Assembly (NCBI RefSeq): GCF_041260155.1
Contig: NW_027248278.1
Span: 18,736,244-18,800,243 of the forward strand
Length of the DNA stretch: 64,000 nucleotides
Direction: 5' to 3'
From: Ptychodera flava
Lineage: Eukaryota > Hemichordata > Enteropneusta > Ptychoderidae
A program made the translations under genes and the position numbers. The notes below the pieces were generated by a model. The model was not told the DNA's origin. It saw only the letters and a list, made by a program, of their open reading frames with translations, and did no database searches. Of the stretch, positions 22,230-29,697 are shown piece after piece (the first letter of the stretch is position 1; every line of letters starts with the position of its first letter).

Positions 22230-24355
22230 ACAAAACTATCAGTGGCATGCATATGCGAATTTTGTTCAATCCGAAAATGGTCATCGCAAACGCGGTCATT
22301 CGCTTAAATTTCTCAATGTTTATCTAATGAGACTTCTTCTTTTGGAGTCCCCTTTTTATGACCAATTGGCAAATAAATGCTCGTAATTAAAAGTAAGTGA
22401 AATGAGGATGTTTTTAAAGGTATTCGGTCACCTGTTTTTTATTAGCCAATCACAGATTTTGCGCGGTTGCCGCTTTTTAAAAAGGTCGCCCCCACATGAC
22501 CAGCCATAGCATACTTAGCAGCGTCGTCTGCATAAACTTTGACGTATCAAATATGGAGGACTGACAGCTACAGGTGTTACGCGTTAGTACGCTAAGCCCG
22601 CCCCTTAACCATATATGGAATATGCAAAGTTACGGTGACTGTGTACCTTTTAGCTGACGTTGTTATCTCTGCTCATTAATACACAGAATACCTGTGGACG
22701 TACGAACTACCGTATATTCGGTGGGCGTGGCCAACTCAGATGCCAGCCAATGGCAGGTATTGTGGGATCTGTCCAACACTGTCACTTCCACTGACGACAA
22801 GCTCTCGTTAAGGGAAGGTCTGACCAAATCGACTGAACCCTGGGTCCTGAACAGGTAAGATGGAATCTTGCGCTGTGACAAATTTAAACGCTAACAACTG
22901 TTTATATGCATGAAAACACTTATAGGAGAATTACATTACTCGAGACCTAGTTACATTGGGGAATGTGTATGAAATATTATTGCTAGATTCACATAATATT
23001 CCCGTGGTAATATTTCGTGGTATTTATCTCCAAATCATTCACGCAGGCGACAAAAAGATCATCAATACACAACACTTTACATTTTGTTGACAAAACTAAA
23101 ATAAGTTTGTTTTTCAATGTAATTTTTATCGATAAAAACCATACAGTAACGCCTCCAAACATTGTGTTCAGTCGTGATACTCCATCATTTCACAGGTATA
23201 TGATGTGGTGTTTGAATGATTCAATCATATCGTCTGGGGGAGATAGACTTGTTACGAAGGTCAGCGAGTCACCGATTGGCAGCGGTCTTGCAGTGGATTT
23301 TGTCATAGAGCATTTTGATGATATTCTTGAGTCGTAAGTAAAACCAAAAGACTTTTTTTTCTGATAGAGATTCAAAAACAGACCAATTCTATGCACATCA
23401 AACGGACGTACGTATGTATGTATGTATGTATGTATGTATGTATGTATGTATGTATGTATGTATGTATGTATGTATGTATGTATGTATGTATGTATTTATC
23501 AGACTATGTATCAGACTATGTACGTAATTTTGTATCTATATATCTCTGTATGTACTTTACTTGAGATGCGTGGTCAATTATCACGTGTGTGCAAGGTTGT
23601 TACGTTTGTCCTGTTTGTTTAGTCTATTTGTCTTTGCCCTTATGAAGTTTGTCATTATTTTGAGTTTTTGGATTTTTTTTACAGAACAAGAGGCAACGTA
23701 TGGGCTTTGACACGTATTTGGAAGACACTTAGATCTGTTAATAGGAACTCACAGCTGCAGCAGGTAAACCATTTTCAAACAGTACGACCACGCACCTACG
23801 TAGTAAACTACATACCTGGATGCTTTATTTTCCTCAGTATGCTGAGGATGGACCACGTACTTAACTGTGCGAGACTTTACGAGATCTTGGGTGACTATCG
23901 TGTTTATCGGACATTTAATGACATTACACAGAACAAACCCAATCATTAACATTTTTAAGGAAAGGACAAAGGCCAATGATACAGACTATACTTGCGTCGT
24001 GTTGTCATTCAATATATAGTGCAGGCAACAATTCATAGAATGAATATCGAAGTCTCGAGAGATCTCGAGAGATTTCACAATCATAGTGAAATTGTCAAAG
24101 CACTATCAATGAGAACAATGCTACAAACGGCTCCATGACTTTAAATGAATAGAGAAACTAATGCCTTCTTTCCCATTGTTATTTCAAATAATCATCTTAC
24201 AGTTCATGTCGATGAGGAATAAGCTGCCCCAAAGTGCTGGAGTGAAGAAAGCTTTCGACATAGCTGTTGATCACGTGAAAATAAACATCAATTGGTTGGA
24301 GAAATATGAGCGAGATATTGCGAGATTTCTCGATGAGAATTTTCCAAATGCGTAA
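735..24355 (+). CDS. Membrane-anchored M1 zinc aminopeptidase, 17 exons (gene span)
   Basis: The gene encodes a type II membrane ectopeptidase of the M1 family (aminopeptidase N/A, LNPEP group), which removes N-terminal residues from peptides outside the cell. I joined 17 exons by homology and splice phase: 735-1600, 7333-7612, 8589-8712, 9408-9562, 12030-12142, 13467-13670, 15625-15690, 16400-16578, 17441-17520, 17776-17909, 18513-18568, 21116-21263, 21985-22169, 22687-22854, 23196-23333, 23685-23763 and 24203-24355. The model gives about 1,042 residues, close to the family norm of 950-1,050. A proline-rich cytosolic tail (about 1-105) precedes one membrane span (about 107-134). The ectodomain then shows FPCFDEP, a GAMEN-like AGMEHWG (434-440), HEIAH (470-474), the third zinc ligand in LWLKEGF (E493), YYKG (catalytic Tyr about 557) and an ERAP1-C-like C-terminal domain. 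A single missing base in exon 5 breaks the frame; everything else is clean. It could be an assembly error, a null allele or a recent pseudogene. Confidence 0.88.
1609..1668. repeat. (AG)n microsatellite beside a splice donor
   Basis: About 30 AG units begin eight bases after the exon 1 donor of the aminopeptidase gene. Confidence 0.97.
1669..4623. other. Aminopeptidase intron 1, first part: no gene seen
   Basis: This AT-rich intron sequence holds no exon that I can support on either strand. Confidence 0.5.
4624..4821. mobile_element. Short TTAA-flanked inverted-repeat element, possible relative of MITE A
   Basis: The stretch starts TTAAGGTAGCATCAGCCTCGG and ends CTCGAGACACGTACTGCCTTAA, giving TTAA sites with imperfect inverted ends. 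It is 198 bp and diverged, so the family link is tentative. Confidence 0.45.
5058..5145. repeat. (CT)n microsatellite
   Basis: About 44 CT units lie within aminopeptidase intron 1. Glu/Arg repeat ORFs read through it and are not genes. Confidence 0.97.
5949..6471. mobile_element. Harbinger-like MITE, copy 1
   Basis: The inverted ends read GGGACCGTGGATAATTAAAA and TTTTAATTATCTACGGTCCC, flanked by a direct TAA (5946-5948 and 6472-6474). The 3-bp TWA target is typical of PIF/Harbinger. The interior has two G-runs on the same strand (about 6000-6010 and 6395-6412), each after a TTTAG motif. There is no coding capacity. Confidence 0.82.
7333..7612 (+). CDS. Aminopeptidase exon 2 (FEPTFARKAFPCFDEP)
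   Basis: The acceptor CAACAG|AACC at 7331-7332 is chosen over the AG at 7308-7309. Only the former restores the frame: AG from exon 1 plus A gives Arg, followed by TMVVSLFEPTFARKAFPCFD. The conserved M1 substrate-domain motif FPCFDEP is complete. The exon ends in phase 0 at AAAG|GTTAGT. Confidence 0.9.
7690..7960. repeat. Imperfect GGAT/GACCGG-rich low-complexity tract
   Basis: Decayed short repeats such as GATGGATGAATGGATGGAC fill aminopeptidase intron 2. No gene is seen here. Confidence 0.5.
8189..8440. repeat. Compound microsatellite (TA)n-(GACA)n-(GATA)n
   Basis: A TA run (8189-8245) is followed by GACA units (about 8271-8300) and then a GATA/GACA array to 8440. The long SIYL-repeat reading frames across it are artefacts. 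Confidence 0.95.
8589..8712 (+). CDS. Aminopeptidase exon 3
   Basis: The acceptor is AATCACAG. The exon encodes IRVWSRPDVIQQMTFALNYA and ends FDSYFSGIEDPTPKT, which matches the M1 segment just before the catalytic domain (consensus: RVWARPD, YF.I.YPLPK). The donor CAG|GTGTGC leaves phase 1, which fits exon 4 (Asp codon split G|AT). Confidence 0.87.
9408..9562 (+). CDS. Aminopeptidase exon 4: exopeptidase motif and HEXXH
   Basis: The acceptor is TATTCCAG. The exon encodes DIVAVPTFLAAGMEHWGL and, at its end, SELVAHEIAHS. HEIAH supplies two zinc ligands and the general base. The usual GAMEN is replaced by AGMEH. The donor TCG|GTAAAA leaves phase 0. Confidence 0.93.
10170..10529 (+). mobile_element. 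MITE A copy 1 (Kolobok-like, TTAA)
   Basis: Starts TTAAGGTAGAACGCACCTCG and ends CGAGGTGCATACTACCTTAA: about 20-bp inverted ends with TTAA targets and a GG start, as in Kolobok elements. Length is 360 bp. The interior contains the family-wide phrase GGCGGCCATTTTGAATTT. Non-coding. Confidence 0.85.
10526..10879 (+). mobile_element. MITE A copy 2, sharing a TTAA with copy 1
   Basis: A second, more diverged A element (TTAAGGTATAATGCGCTTCG at the start, GAGGCACATACTACCTTAA at the end) abuts copy 1 with one shared TTAA. Confidence 0.83.
10876..11766 (-). mobile_element. MITE A copy 3, inverted, interrupted by a Harbinger-like MITE
   Basis: The element begins TTAAGGTAGTTCGCTCCTCG, shares its TTAA with copy 2 and ends ACGTATTCTACCTTAA. 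A 533-bp Harbinger-like insert splits it at 11004-11536. Confidence 0.82.
11004..11536. mobile_element. Harbinger-like MITE, copy 2, inside MITE A
   Basis: Ends GGGACCGTCTCAGAATGTCG and CGACAATCTGAGACCGTCCC, with direct TTA on both sides (11001-11003 and 11537-11539). G-runs lie near both ends (11056-11079 and about 11459-11478), again on the same strand. Comparison with intact MITE A copies shows the original uninterrupted sequence. Confidence 0.85.
12030..12142 (+). CDS. Aminopeptidase exon 5: third zinc ligand, with a 1-base frame break
   Basis: The acceptor is TCCTCAG. The first part reads WFGNLVSLTSW in the frame set by exon 4. DLWLKEGFATFFSIEA follows in the next frame. A single base is missing between the W codon and the D codon (about 12062-12067). 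Restoring the codon count gives the exact HEXXH-X18-E spacing of the family. The donor is GCG|GTGAGT. Confidence 0.88.
13140..13430. repeat. GAT/GTT/ACA trinucleotide-rich tract
   Basis: Imperfect GATGGT and ACGACA repeats grade into (GTT)n and (GAT)n ending at 13421, about 35 bases before aminopeptidase exon 6. The Thr/Val-rich reading frames here are artefacts. Confidence 0.8.
13467..13670 (+). CDS. Aminopeptidase exon 6: catalytic tyrosine region
   Basis: The acceptor is TTGTTCAG, just after a GAT-rich microsatellite. The exon is 68 codons in phase 0 and carries YPLSHPM and EITYYKGISVVRMLQTMLG, the M1 block with the transition-state tyrosine. The donor is ATG|GTAAGG. Confidence 0.92.
14211..15396. 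mobile_element. Element D: inverted arrays of a 17-21 bp iteron at both ends
   Basis: The element is 1,186 bp. It starts TGTAACCTCCACAAATGTAA and ends TTACATTTGTGGAGGTTACA, with CATAC duplicated (14206-14210 and 15397-15401). About seven units of CCACAAATGTAATA follow the left end, and about ten inverted units precede the right end. Such subterminal iterons usually bind a transposase. The interior (14340-15180) has no intact frame. Superfamily is undecided; a 5-bp duplication fits few known groups. Confidence 0.78.
14505..14640 (+). mobile_element. Possible Penelope-like reverse-transcriptase fragment inside element D
   Basis: One frame reads EVLIKPLDNGSGIAVLVDTD then NYI, resembling the N-terminal phrase IKPADKG..VVV.D..DYI of Penelope-like elements. 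Only this short piece is recognisable and the copy is broken. It may have been captured by element D. Confidence 0.35.
15625..15690 (+). CDS. Aminopeptidase exon 7
   Basis: This 22-codon exon encodes SYLRKYEYGNANADDLWAEL, the conserved YL.....GNA...DLW block. The acceptor is ATCGCAG and the donor is GAG|GTGAGT, both phase 0. Confidence 0.9.
16153..16331 (+). mobile_element. MITE B copy 1
   Basis: Starts AAGGTATACTGTCACCTGTT and ends CAGGTGACTGCATACTTTT, in aminopeptidase intron 7. The interior phrase AACAGCGCCCTCACATGGGC is shared by all B copies. Here the TTAA sites have mutated. Confidence 0.75.
16400..16578 (+). CDS. Aminopeptidase exon 8
   Basis: The acceptor GGCTTTCAG at 16398-16399 gives phase 0 and ISGSNPDIKEVMDTWILQQG, matching the M1 pattern VKEVMDTWTLQMGYPVV. 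The open frame continues upstream of this acceptor, but that part shows no M1 similarity. The exon ends in phase 2 at TTTGG|GTGGGT. Confidence 0.88.
16827..16913 (-). repeat. tRNA-like sequence, probably the head of a SINE
   Basis: The minus strand has an A-box-like TTAGCTGAGCGG (16904-16893) and a B-box-like GAGTTCGAATACC (about 16846-16834) about 48 bases apart. A tail of TACGTAAA repeats follows at 16795-16825. The acceptor stem does not close well, so a tRNA-derived SINE or tRNA relic is more likely than a working tRNA. Confidence 0.45.
17441..17520 (+). CDS. Aminopeptidase exon 9
   Basis: The acceptor is ATATTTAG. The exon completes the Gly codon and encodes YEWYVHFMYNSRDAIPVTDE. The donor AACA|GTGAGT leaves phase 1. 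Confidence 0.87.
17776..17909 (+). CDS. Aminopeptidase exon 10: start of the C-terminal domain
   Basis: The acceptor is TTTTCAG. The exon carries WVQGNVELSSFLRVNYDLNN, the landmark of the M1 C-terminal domain (consensus GFYRVNYD). The donor is TTG|GTAAGA, phase 0. Confidence 0.9.
18170..18352 (+). mobile_element. MITE B copy 2 (TTAA)
   Basis: TTAAAGGTATACTGTCACCT at the left and a degraded right end with TTAA at 18349-18352, in aminopeptidase intron 10. Confidence 0.75.
18513..18568 (+). CDS. Aminopeptidase exon 11
   Basis: The acceptor is CCTTAAAG. The exon encodes VYSEASRAAIVDDAFHLQ, equivalent to the RAQLIDDAF block. The donor CAAAG|GTGAGA leaves phase 2. The acceptor and first bases match a MITE B terminus over 14 bases (see findings). 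Confidence 0.87.
19146..21076 (-). mobile_element. MITE A copy 5, inverted, interrupted by element E
   Basis: The left part (about 19146-19278) reads GGTAGTATGCGCCTCG through GGCAAATTTTGGTACCATG. The right part (about 20882-21076) resumes the A interior. The outer ends are worn. Confidence 0.7.
19279..20881. mobile_element. Element E: 1.6-kb non-autonomous DNA transposon in MITE A
   Basis: Ends CAGGGCTTTCATTAAG and TTTAATGAAACGCCTG are inverted repeats (13 of 16 match). CCATG is duplicated on both sides (19274-19278 and 20882-20886). No transposase is visible. A GC-rich block with GGCCGAAGGCCGG lies near 19400 and a CCGG-rich hairpin near 20855. The superfamily is not clear from the ends. 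Confidence 0.72.
21116..21263 (+). CDS. Aminopeptidase exon 12, followed by a GC donor
   Basis: The acceptor is GTTACAG. The exon carries YLTEEDSYLPWEAAYRGFQY, matching the L..E..Y.PW..A block. It must end at TTTCAG, followed by GCATGT. Only this GC donor joins GSYGKFQ to RYVISLL in frame. Confidence 0.88.
21985..22169 (+). CDS. Aminopeptidase exon 13
   Basis: The acceptor is TTTTTCAG. The exon begins RYVISLLSDKFSELGF and includes LREKLVKMACEHGYASCTEG, typical of the helical C-terminal domain. The donor CCA|GTAAGT is followed at once by a CT microsatellite. Phase 2. Confidence 0.9.
22178..22228. repeat. (CT)n microsatellite beside a splice donor
   Basis: The tract starts within ten bases of the exon 13 donor GTAAGT of the aminopeptidase gene. 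Confidence 0.95.
22414..22651 (+). mobile_element. MITE B copy 3, longer variant
   Basis: TTAAAGGTATTCGGTCACCT at the left and GGTGACTGTGTACCTTTT at the right. About 55 bp longer than the other B copies because of an insertion in the middle. It lies in aminopeptidase intron 13. Confidence 0.68.
22687..22854 (+). CDS. Aminopeptidase exon 14
   Basis: The acceptor is TACACAG. The exon carries IPVDVRTTVYSVGVANSDAS and LREGLTKSTEPWVLNR. Donor AACAG|GTAAGA, phase 2. Confidence 0.88.
23196..23333 (+). CDS. Aminopeptidase exon 15
   Basis: The acceptor is TTCACAG. The exon encodes RYMMWCLNDSIISSGGDRLV and SPIGSGLAVDFVIEHFDDI. The family consensus here is NP.G...AWDF...NW. Donor GAGTC|GTAAGT, phase 2. 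Confidence 0.87.
23409..23495. repeat. (ATGT)n microsatellite
   Basis: About 21 tetranucleotide units in aminopeptidase intron 15. Confidence 0.95.
23685..23763 (+). CDS. Aminopeptidase exon 16
   Basis: The acceptor is TTTTACAG. The exon encodes TRGNVWALTRIWKTLRSVN and ends in QLQQ at CAG|GTAAAC, phase 0. It is placed mainly by phase and by its position between two well-supported exons. Confidence 0.78.
24203..24355 (+). CDS. Aminopeptidase exon 17 with stop codon
   Basis: The acceptor is ATCTTACAG. The exon carries FDIAVDHVKININWLEKYER, the usual final helix (W...N), and ends FPNA before TAA at 24353-24355. Confidence 0.88.
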   Translation, partial: FMSMRNKLPQSAGVKKAFDIAVDHVKININWLEKYERDIARFLDENFPNA

Positions 24356-24618
24356 AATTTTGTGATTTTTTAAAATGCAGACATGCAGGTTGGCTATATG
24401 GGAAAATGAGTATATTCTTGAGATTCATGGTCAATATTCGATAGATTACTTTCCAGAGGTGTAAGTCAGAGTCTGATGCGGCTGTACATTGCTAGGAATA
24501 ATGTGCTGCTCTTGAACGAGGCTTTAATGATTGTAAGTGGATGAAAACATGATGATAACAACCGAACCATCCCTAACCCATCCTAACCTATCCCAGAAAC
24601 GCATTCGTGTTTTGGTAA

Positions 24619-24624
24619 AATAAA
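24619..24624 (+). terminator. Candidate polyadenylation signal of the aminopeptidase gene
   Basis: An AATAAA lies 264 bases after the stop codon, just before a MITE B copy at 24666. It is the first canonical signal I see in the 3' flank. There is no transcript evidence. Confidence 0.35.
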
Positions 24625-24665
24625 TATGAAAACAGTCGATGCGTAAGGATCGCTCAAGTTGACCA

Positions 24666-24858
24666 TTAAAGGTATACAGTCACCTGTAATCTAAATATAC
24701 CCATATATGGTCAAATGGGCGCTCCTTGGTATTGACAATGCCCATGTGAGGGCGCTGTTTTTAAAAAGCGGCCACCCGCTTAAAGTCTGTGATTGGTTAG
24801 ATTTTCTCTTTCCATGGTAACTGTGGCAAAATTGGAACAGGTGACAGTATACCATTAA
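24666..24858 (-). mobile_element. MITE B copy 4 (TTAA)
   Basis: TTAAAGGTATACAGTCACCT at the left, GGTGACAGTATACCATTAA at the right. The interior is inverted relative to copies 1 and 2. It lies just after the aminopeptidase gene. Confidence 0.78.
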
Positions 24859-24859
24859 T

Positions 24860-26430
24860 TAATAATAAAACAGAAGAATTTGCATAGGATGAATCAATAT
24901 ATTCAGTCCTTTAAGCATTTACACTTTTCGTTGATATATATGGTAAGGGTACAACTCTTCATTTGTAAGGTCTGACTATTGCAGAGGAATAGGGAAGAAG
25001 AGCGAAAGAGACGAACTACGCACCTTAATCAATTTCAGTACTGCCGATTAAAAAACTAGATTAAAGTATATATATATACTGTGATTTTTCAAGACCTTAC
25101 CTAACAAATTGTTTTCAACTGAAATGTTACCCCGTGCTTTATTATATATATTCATGCAGTTGCATGACATAGTCATGTCTTTTAATGAGTAAACAAAAAC
25201 TGTGGCACACATGTAGGAAACTGGCAACGTTTGCAATTATCATGCAATGATGTGATATCTCACTGTAGCTGAGCATGATTAGAGATTAGATTATGTGCAT
25301 CTCAACTTACACTACTATATGACGTAACAACAATCTACAAGCATCATATATTTGTCTTGACATAGTGAATTGTAGTTTGTAGTTTTAGAATTATATATAT
25401 ATTTAAAGCTTCACAAAGGAAGTATTTGATAAGAACTGACATTTTTGTAACAACCTTTTAACGTAAGTGTAGTAGGTACGAAGTTTATGTTTTGAGGTGT
25501 TATGTCAAGTAAATATTTGTAATCATAAGATTATAATCATGAGATGACACTGTACATATTGTAATTGGGAGATGGTATAAAACTATTTCCCATGCTATAG
25601 TTGTAGATGGAAAGTGGATACTATTTAGCCAGAATTCATGTGCACTGTGATACATGTTGTTCTGCGGCATTATACTGAGTACGATCACGTGTACTATTGA
25701 AGACAGTTTTTTACATACAATTCTTCAAACTCTTAATTCATGTACCCCTCTCCCCTTCCACCCTCCCTGCAGTCTGTCTGTCTGTCTGTCTGTCTCTGTC
25801 AGCCTACCTTTCTCTCATTCTCTGTCTCACTCTTTCCTAAACTCTTAAACACACACAAACTCTGCAAAACTTCCTGAAATTTGCTGACTTCAGTCAATAT
25901 CTGAAACCAACATATCTTCACCGTACTTTCTTTTTAAAATGTTCGTACATTTCAAGTCACAATTACTCATTCACAATGTGTCTGAACTTCAATTAGTCGT
26001 ATTGGTCAGACTTAAATATGCAAATGACAATCATATACGCGATATGCCCTTGATGGTATTCATAAACAGTTACACCGACTAAGTTTGTGCACATATAATG
26101 TTAGTGTAGATGTAACACCTAAGTTTTCTTTTCTTTTAGTATAATTTTCATGCATCTTATATGTATATTCTGTCAACCATGAAGTTAAGAAATGAAATAT
26201 ATTTTGCGTATTTGTCTGAACTTAGCTATCATGTCTTGATTATTTCAATTTAATGTAGGCCCTTGGGCTTACCTGAGACTTTCATGTATGGGGTGTAAAC
26301 AACTTTCTAGTTCAATAGTGATTAGCGCCTTTTGTATTATGTGACGTAGTGTTTTTGAACGCAGTGTTTTTGATATTTACCATTTAGATGTGTACATTCT
26401 CGCGACTCTTGGTTTAAATAATATGTAGTA
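24860..26430. other. Intergenic stretch, no gene seen
   Basis: AT-rich sequence with a short TGTC run at about 25773-25798. I see no exon or element that can be supported. Confidence 0.5.
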
Positions 26431-26439
26431 TCGCAAGGT

Positions 26440-27110
26440 ATTGCATCGCGTGGAACGGTAGGTATGATGTGGTAATGTATGGTATGCCATACCTGGTATG
26501 GTATAGTATTGTGCGGTGTGGTGTGATGTGGTGTAGTGTGGCGTGGCGTGGCATGGCATGGCATGGCATGGCATAGTATGGTGTGGTGTGATGTGGTGTT
26601 GTGTGGTTTGGTGTGTTGTAGTGTGGCATGGCATGGCATAGTATGGTATGGTATGGTATGGTATAGTGTGGGGTGGTGTGATGTGGTGTTGTGTGGTTTG
26701 GTGTGGTGTAGTGTGGCATGGCATGGCATAGTGTGGTATGGTATGGTGTGATAAGGTGTGGTGAGGTATCGTATAGTCTTGTACTGTACAGTACATTAGG
26801 GTATGGCAGGCTTTTGTGTGACGTGGGAGATCATCACGTGTTTTGCGGTTTGGTTAGGTATGCTGTTTATATAGAATGGCATGGTACGGTTCGGTATGAT
26901 TAGGTGTTGTGCTGCATTGTATGACAAGGAGTAGATTATTGTATGGTATGGTATTATTTGGTGTTTTGTGGTGTGATGTGGTATGTCTTGTGGTACTGTA
27001 TGGTGTTGTGTTGCATGATGTAGTGTGGTATGGCGAGGTATGTTTGGTTGTGTTTAAGTGCGATATGGTAATATGATGTATGAGATATGTTGTATGATGT
27101 GATATGGTGA
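26440..27110. repeat. Degenerate GGTATGGTGTGG-type tandem array
   Basis: About 670 bp of imperfect 5-bp units (TGGTA, TGGTG, TGGCA) with longer internal duplications (for example around 26590-26640 and 26670-26735). The strand is G/T-only over long runs. The HTTPH-type minus-strand frames are artefacts. Confidence 0.85.
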
Positions 27111-27223
27111 CAACAGAGTATGCTCTCGAGAAATCAAATTTTAAAATGAGGCTAAATAAGTGACACAGAAAACTTGTGAAAAGTTAGAGGATCGTGCTAA
27201 AATTCAAGGTCAAGAATCTTACC

Positions 27224-27953
27224 GAAGATCACCATTTGTATCTGTGTATTCACTGATGTAGAGCCCTGCTAAACCCTGATACATAATTCCTTTAAATTCA
27301 CCAATGACAATGACGTAATATTGATCATGGTGCAAGATTGATATCTTTAAAAATAAAGTTGTCTCCGTACCTCCAGAGGCTCCACTTAGCCGTCACGTCA
27401 CGTGACAGGGATATCTTGTCCGGGATGATTGTTAAAACGCTGAATGATAAATTTTGTATTTTCTGAGCACGATTCAGTCACTCGAACCGAACCCAAGTAT
27501 TCTTGGTCGTCAAGGTCAAATAGTGAGATCAAGGTCGTACATCTTCGCTACATCATTCGTCGGCAATCAAGGCCGGTGGAAAGGTGTGCTTAGGTGAAGA
27601 GTCGTTGATGGCGCTGTTCCTGAAACTTCACTACTTCCACTCCTTACGGGTTGAATAAAAGCAATGAGCATTACCACTGTGAGAACCAAGAGAATCACCA
27701 GCAAAACGAGCCAAAAAAACGTCCAATAGGAGATGAAAAACCCTTTGGTTCTTCAATTGGCATTGTCTCCGATCGATGCGTCGTCGAGCCGAAGGAGGGC
27801 GTCCGAGACGACGGTCGACCTCGCTCGGATCTGTCTTCAATAACTTGAGTGTGCACCGGCTTTTGCGGCGGTCTTGACGGGAAGATGTCCTCCGTAAGAT
27901 CGGAAAAGCTCCCAGTTACTGGGGGTTGTCGTCGCTGTACTGATCCGCGTCAT
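27224..27953 (-). pseudogene. Decayed paralogue of aminopeptidase exon 1
   Basis: On the minus strand this stretch parallels aminopeptidase exon 1 from its ATG (27953-27951) to its donor. It reads MTR at the start, then SETMPIEEPK, then in another frame GFFISYWTFFWLVLLVILL followed by MLIAFIQP, the same anchor as GFFLSYWKCFWVVLGVILL in the intact gene. Further on come FHRP.LP, YDLDL and GLAGLYISEYTDTNGDLR, ending at a good donor (G|GTAAGA). A frame change just before the membrane span and several stops in the ectodomain part show that it is broken. I found no exon 2 to 17 equivalents on the minus strand between 24.4 and 27.2 kb. It is tail-to-tail with the intact gene and probably arose by inverted local duplication followed by loss. 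Confidence 0.75.
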
Positions 27954-28091
27954 CTTGTGTGTATAGATACATTGCAGAAATAACTCGATCAAAGACCAAA
28001 CTATCTTGAACACACTTTTCCAAGACGCTGACGCTTATAGCATACCATTACGGAGCTTGCGCAGGAATATGCATTTTACCAAGTGCAAATA

Positions 28092-28304
28092 AACACGATT
28101 GGAACTAATTTGGGATAATTGGATTGTGAAGTAATGTCGATTTAATCTGCAAATGTAATCTCATCTGCGTTCCTTTTTACATTACACACTTTTTTTTATG
28201 AGTAATTTGGGATATTGCAACATTCAGCTATATGGCACCTAACACTTTTGAGAAATTTGAAAAATATGAAAATCCAATTATCCAAAATTAGTTCCAATCG
28301 TGTT
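28092..28304 (+). mobile_element. MITE C copy 1
   Basis: Ends AACACGATTGGAACTAATTT and AAATTAGTTCCAATCGTGTT form a perfect inverted pair, with AATA on both sides (4-bp target). 213 bp, non-coding. Confidence 0.82.
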
Positions 28305-28737
28305 AATAAGACAATGACTTGAGAACAATTCTTTGAACTTTCGCACGAGGGTCTCACCACAGCAACAGATAACATTGTGATGCAGTGGGCAGCATGAGTA
28401 TAAGAATGTACTTTTAATGGCTAGTGTAACGAGTAGATTTTGCGAGCTGTGTATATATGTATCATCTAGGAGTTCTTGTTTATCAATTACTGCATAGGTA
28501 GACAGTCCAGCGCGGAAACTTTCTCTCGAGTCACTTTTAAGCACACTGCACTTGAAGTTGAAGGTTTAGTTTTTTAAGTTCAGATATTTGTGTATTTTCA
28601 TGTTTTCCTCAAGTTGGTGAATATGCATTTGATTGGTAGAGATCGAACTCTCTACTGTTGATGTAATGTCTATGCCATCCTCGACTAAGTCGATTGAACG
28701 AACACTTCTCACAATTGCAAGCTGTGCACGTATATAA

Positions 28738-29279
28738 GGGGCCGTCGATAATAAAAGCTGACGCACGACAAACGTAATTCTTTCGTTTAGGGGGAGGGGG
28801 TAAAAGCTCATTTCGTTTTGTGTGCGTCAAAATCGCATAAGGATTTTCTATTGTTTTCGAAGTGCGACTTTGCAGCGAGAACGCAAAATTACCTTCGCGT
28901 TCATCGAGAACAGAATGACCACAAAATACGGAGACAGAAAAGACAACGAAAAGACATGAATGTGAAATAAAAACTTGTATGCTTTTTCAACGTGAAACAT
29001 GTATGTGAAACATTTTCCTACGTGCGAGATACATTAAACTGTTCTGTCGAAAAAATTGAAACGCGTAAAGTGGAGATTTATTAATTACTGTGCCCTTCCA
29101 GTATTTTTTCATGGGAGGGTGATCGGATAGGTGCGTGTGGTGGGTTTGTCAGAAACGGCATCATAATGAGGAAATTGATTTCGCATAAGAACTTTCTTTT
29201 TGAGGGGGGAGGGAGGGGGTTTCAAGTAAAACGAAGGAATTACCTTTCTTGTGCGTCAGCTTTTATTATCGACGGCCCC
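28738..29279. mobile_element. Harbinger-like MITE, copy 3
   Basis: Ends GGGGCCGTCGATAATAAAAG and CTTTTATTATCGACGGCCCC, flanked by TAA on both sides. 542 bp, with G-runs at 28789-28800 and 29204-29219. Confidence 0.84.
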
Positions 29280-29485
29280 TAAGCAATACACTGTACGCAA
29301 AGATGTATGGCCGTGAGTTGAAAGTTATAATTTCAACGTAAACAGCAAATTGTTTGCCGACTATAAACTGTCCATAGGGGCAATAAGATCTCTGTGAGAA
29401 ATGTTCTCTCACGAGAACATTTGATGTGATTGTTGCACTGAACATTTGACGATGCGCCCAATTTAAATAAGTGAGAAGACTTCAG

Positions 29486-29697
29486 ATTTGCGCTTTGTTC
29501 CACGTTCCTGTTCGGCAGAGCTACGAGTGTTTCCGAAGATACCAGTGGAAGACCAGGATCCGAGATGGGTGCGCTTATGGCAGCTGCCTTGGAGTCGGAC
29601 GCTGCATCGTGGTCGATTAAGTGTGTTCTCGCCTATGCTGACGCTCAGTATAATGATTTACAATTGCGTTCATTGATGAACAAGAGTTAGATTCGCG
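29486..29697 (+). other. Unrecognised short coding-like stretch
   Basis: After an acceptor-like CTTCAG, one frame reads ATSVSEDTSGRPGSEMGALM, then ESDAASWSIKCVLAYADAQY and ends LRSLMNKS before a TAG. Composition looks protein-like, but I recognise no family and no partner exon. It may be the last exon of an unseen gene, a piece of an old element, or chance. Confidence 0.18.

Noticed and set aside
26337-26796. HTTPH-type open frames
   Set aside because: Translation of the degenerate TGGTA array on its C/A-rich strand.
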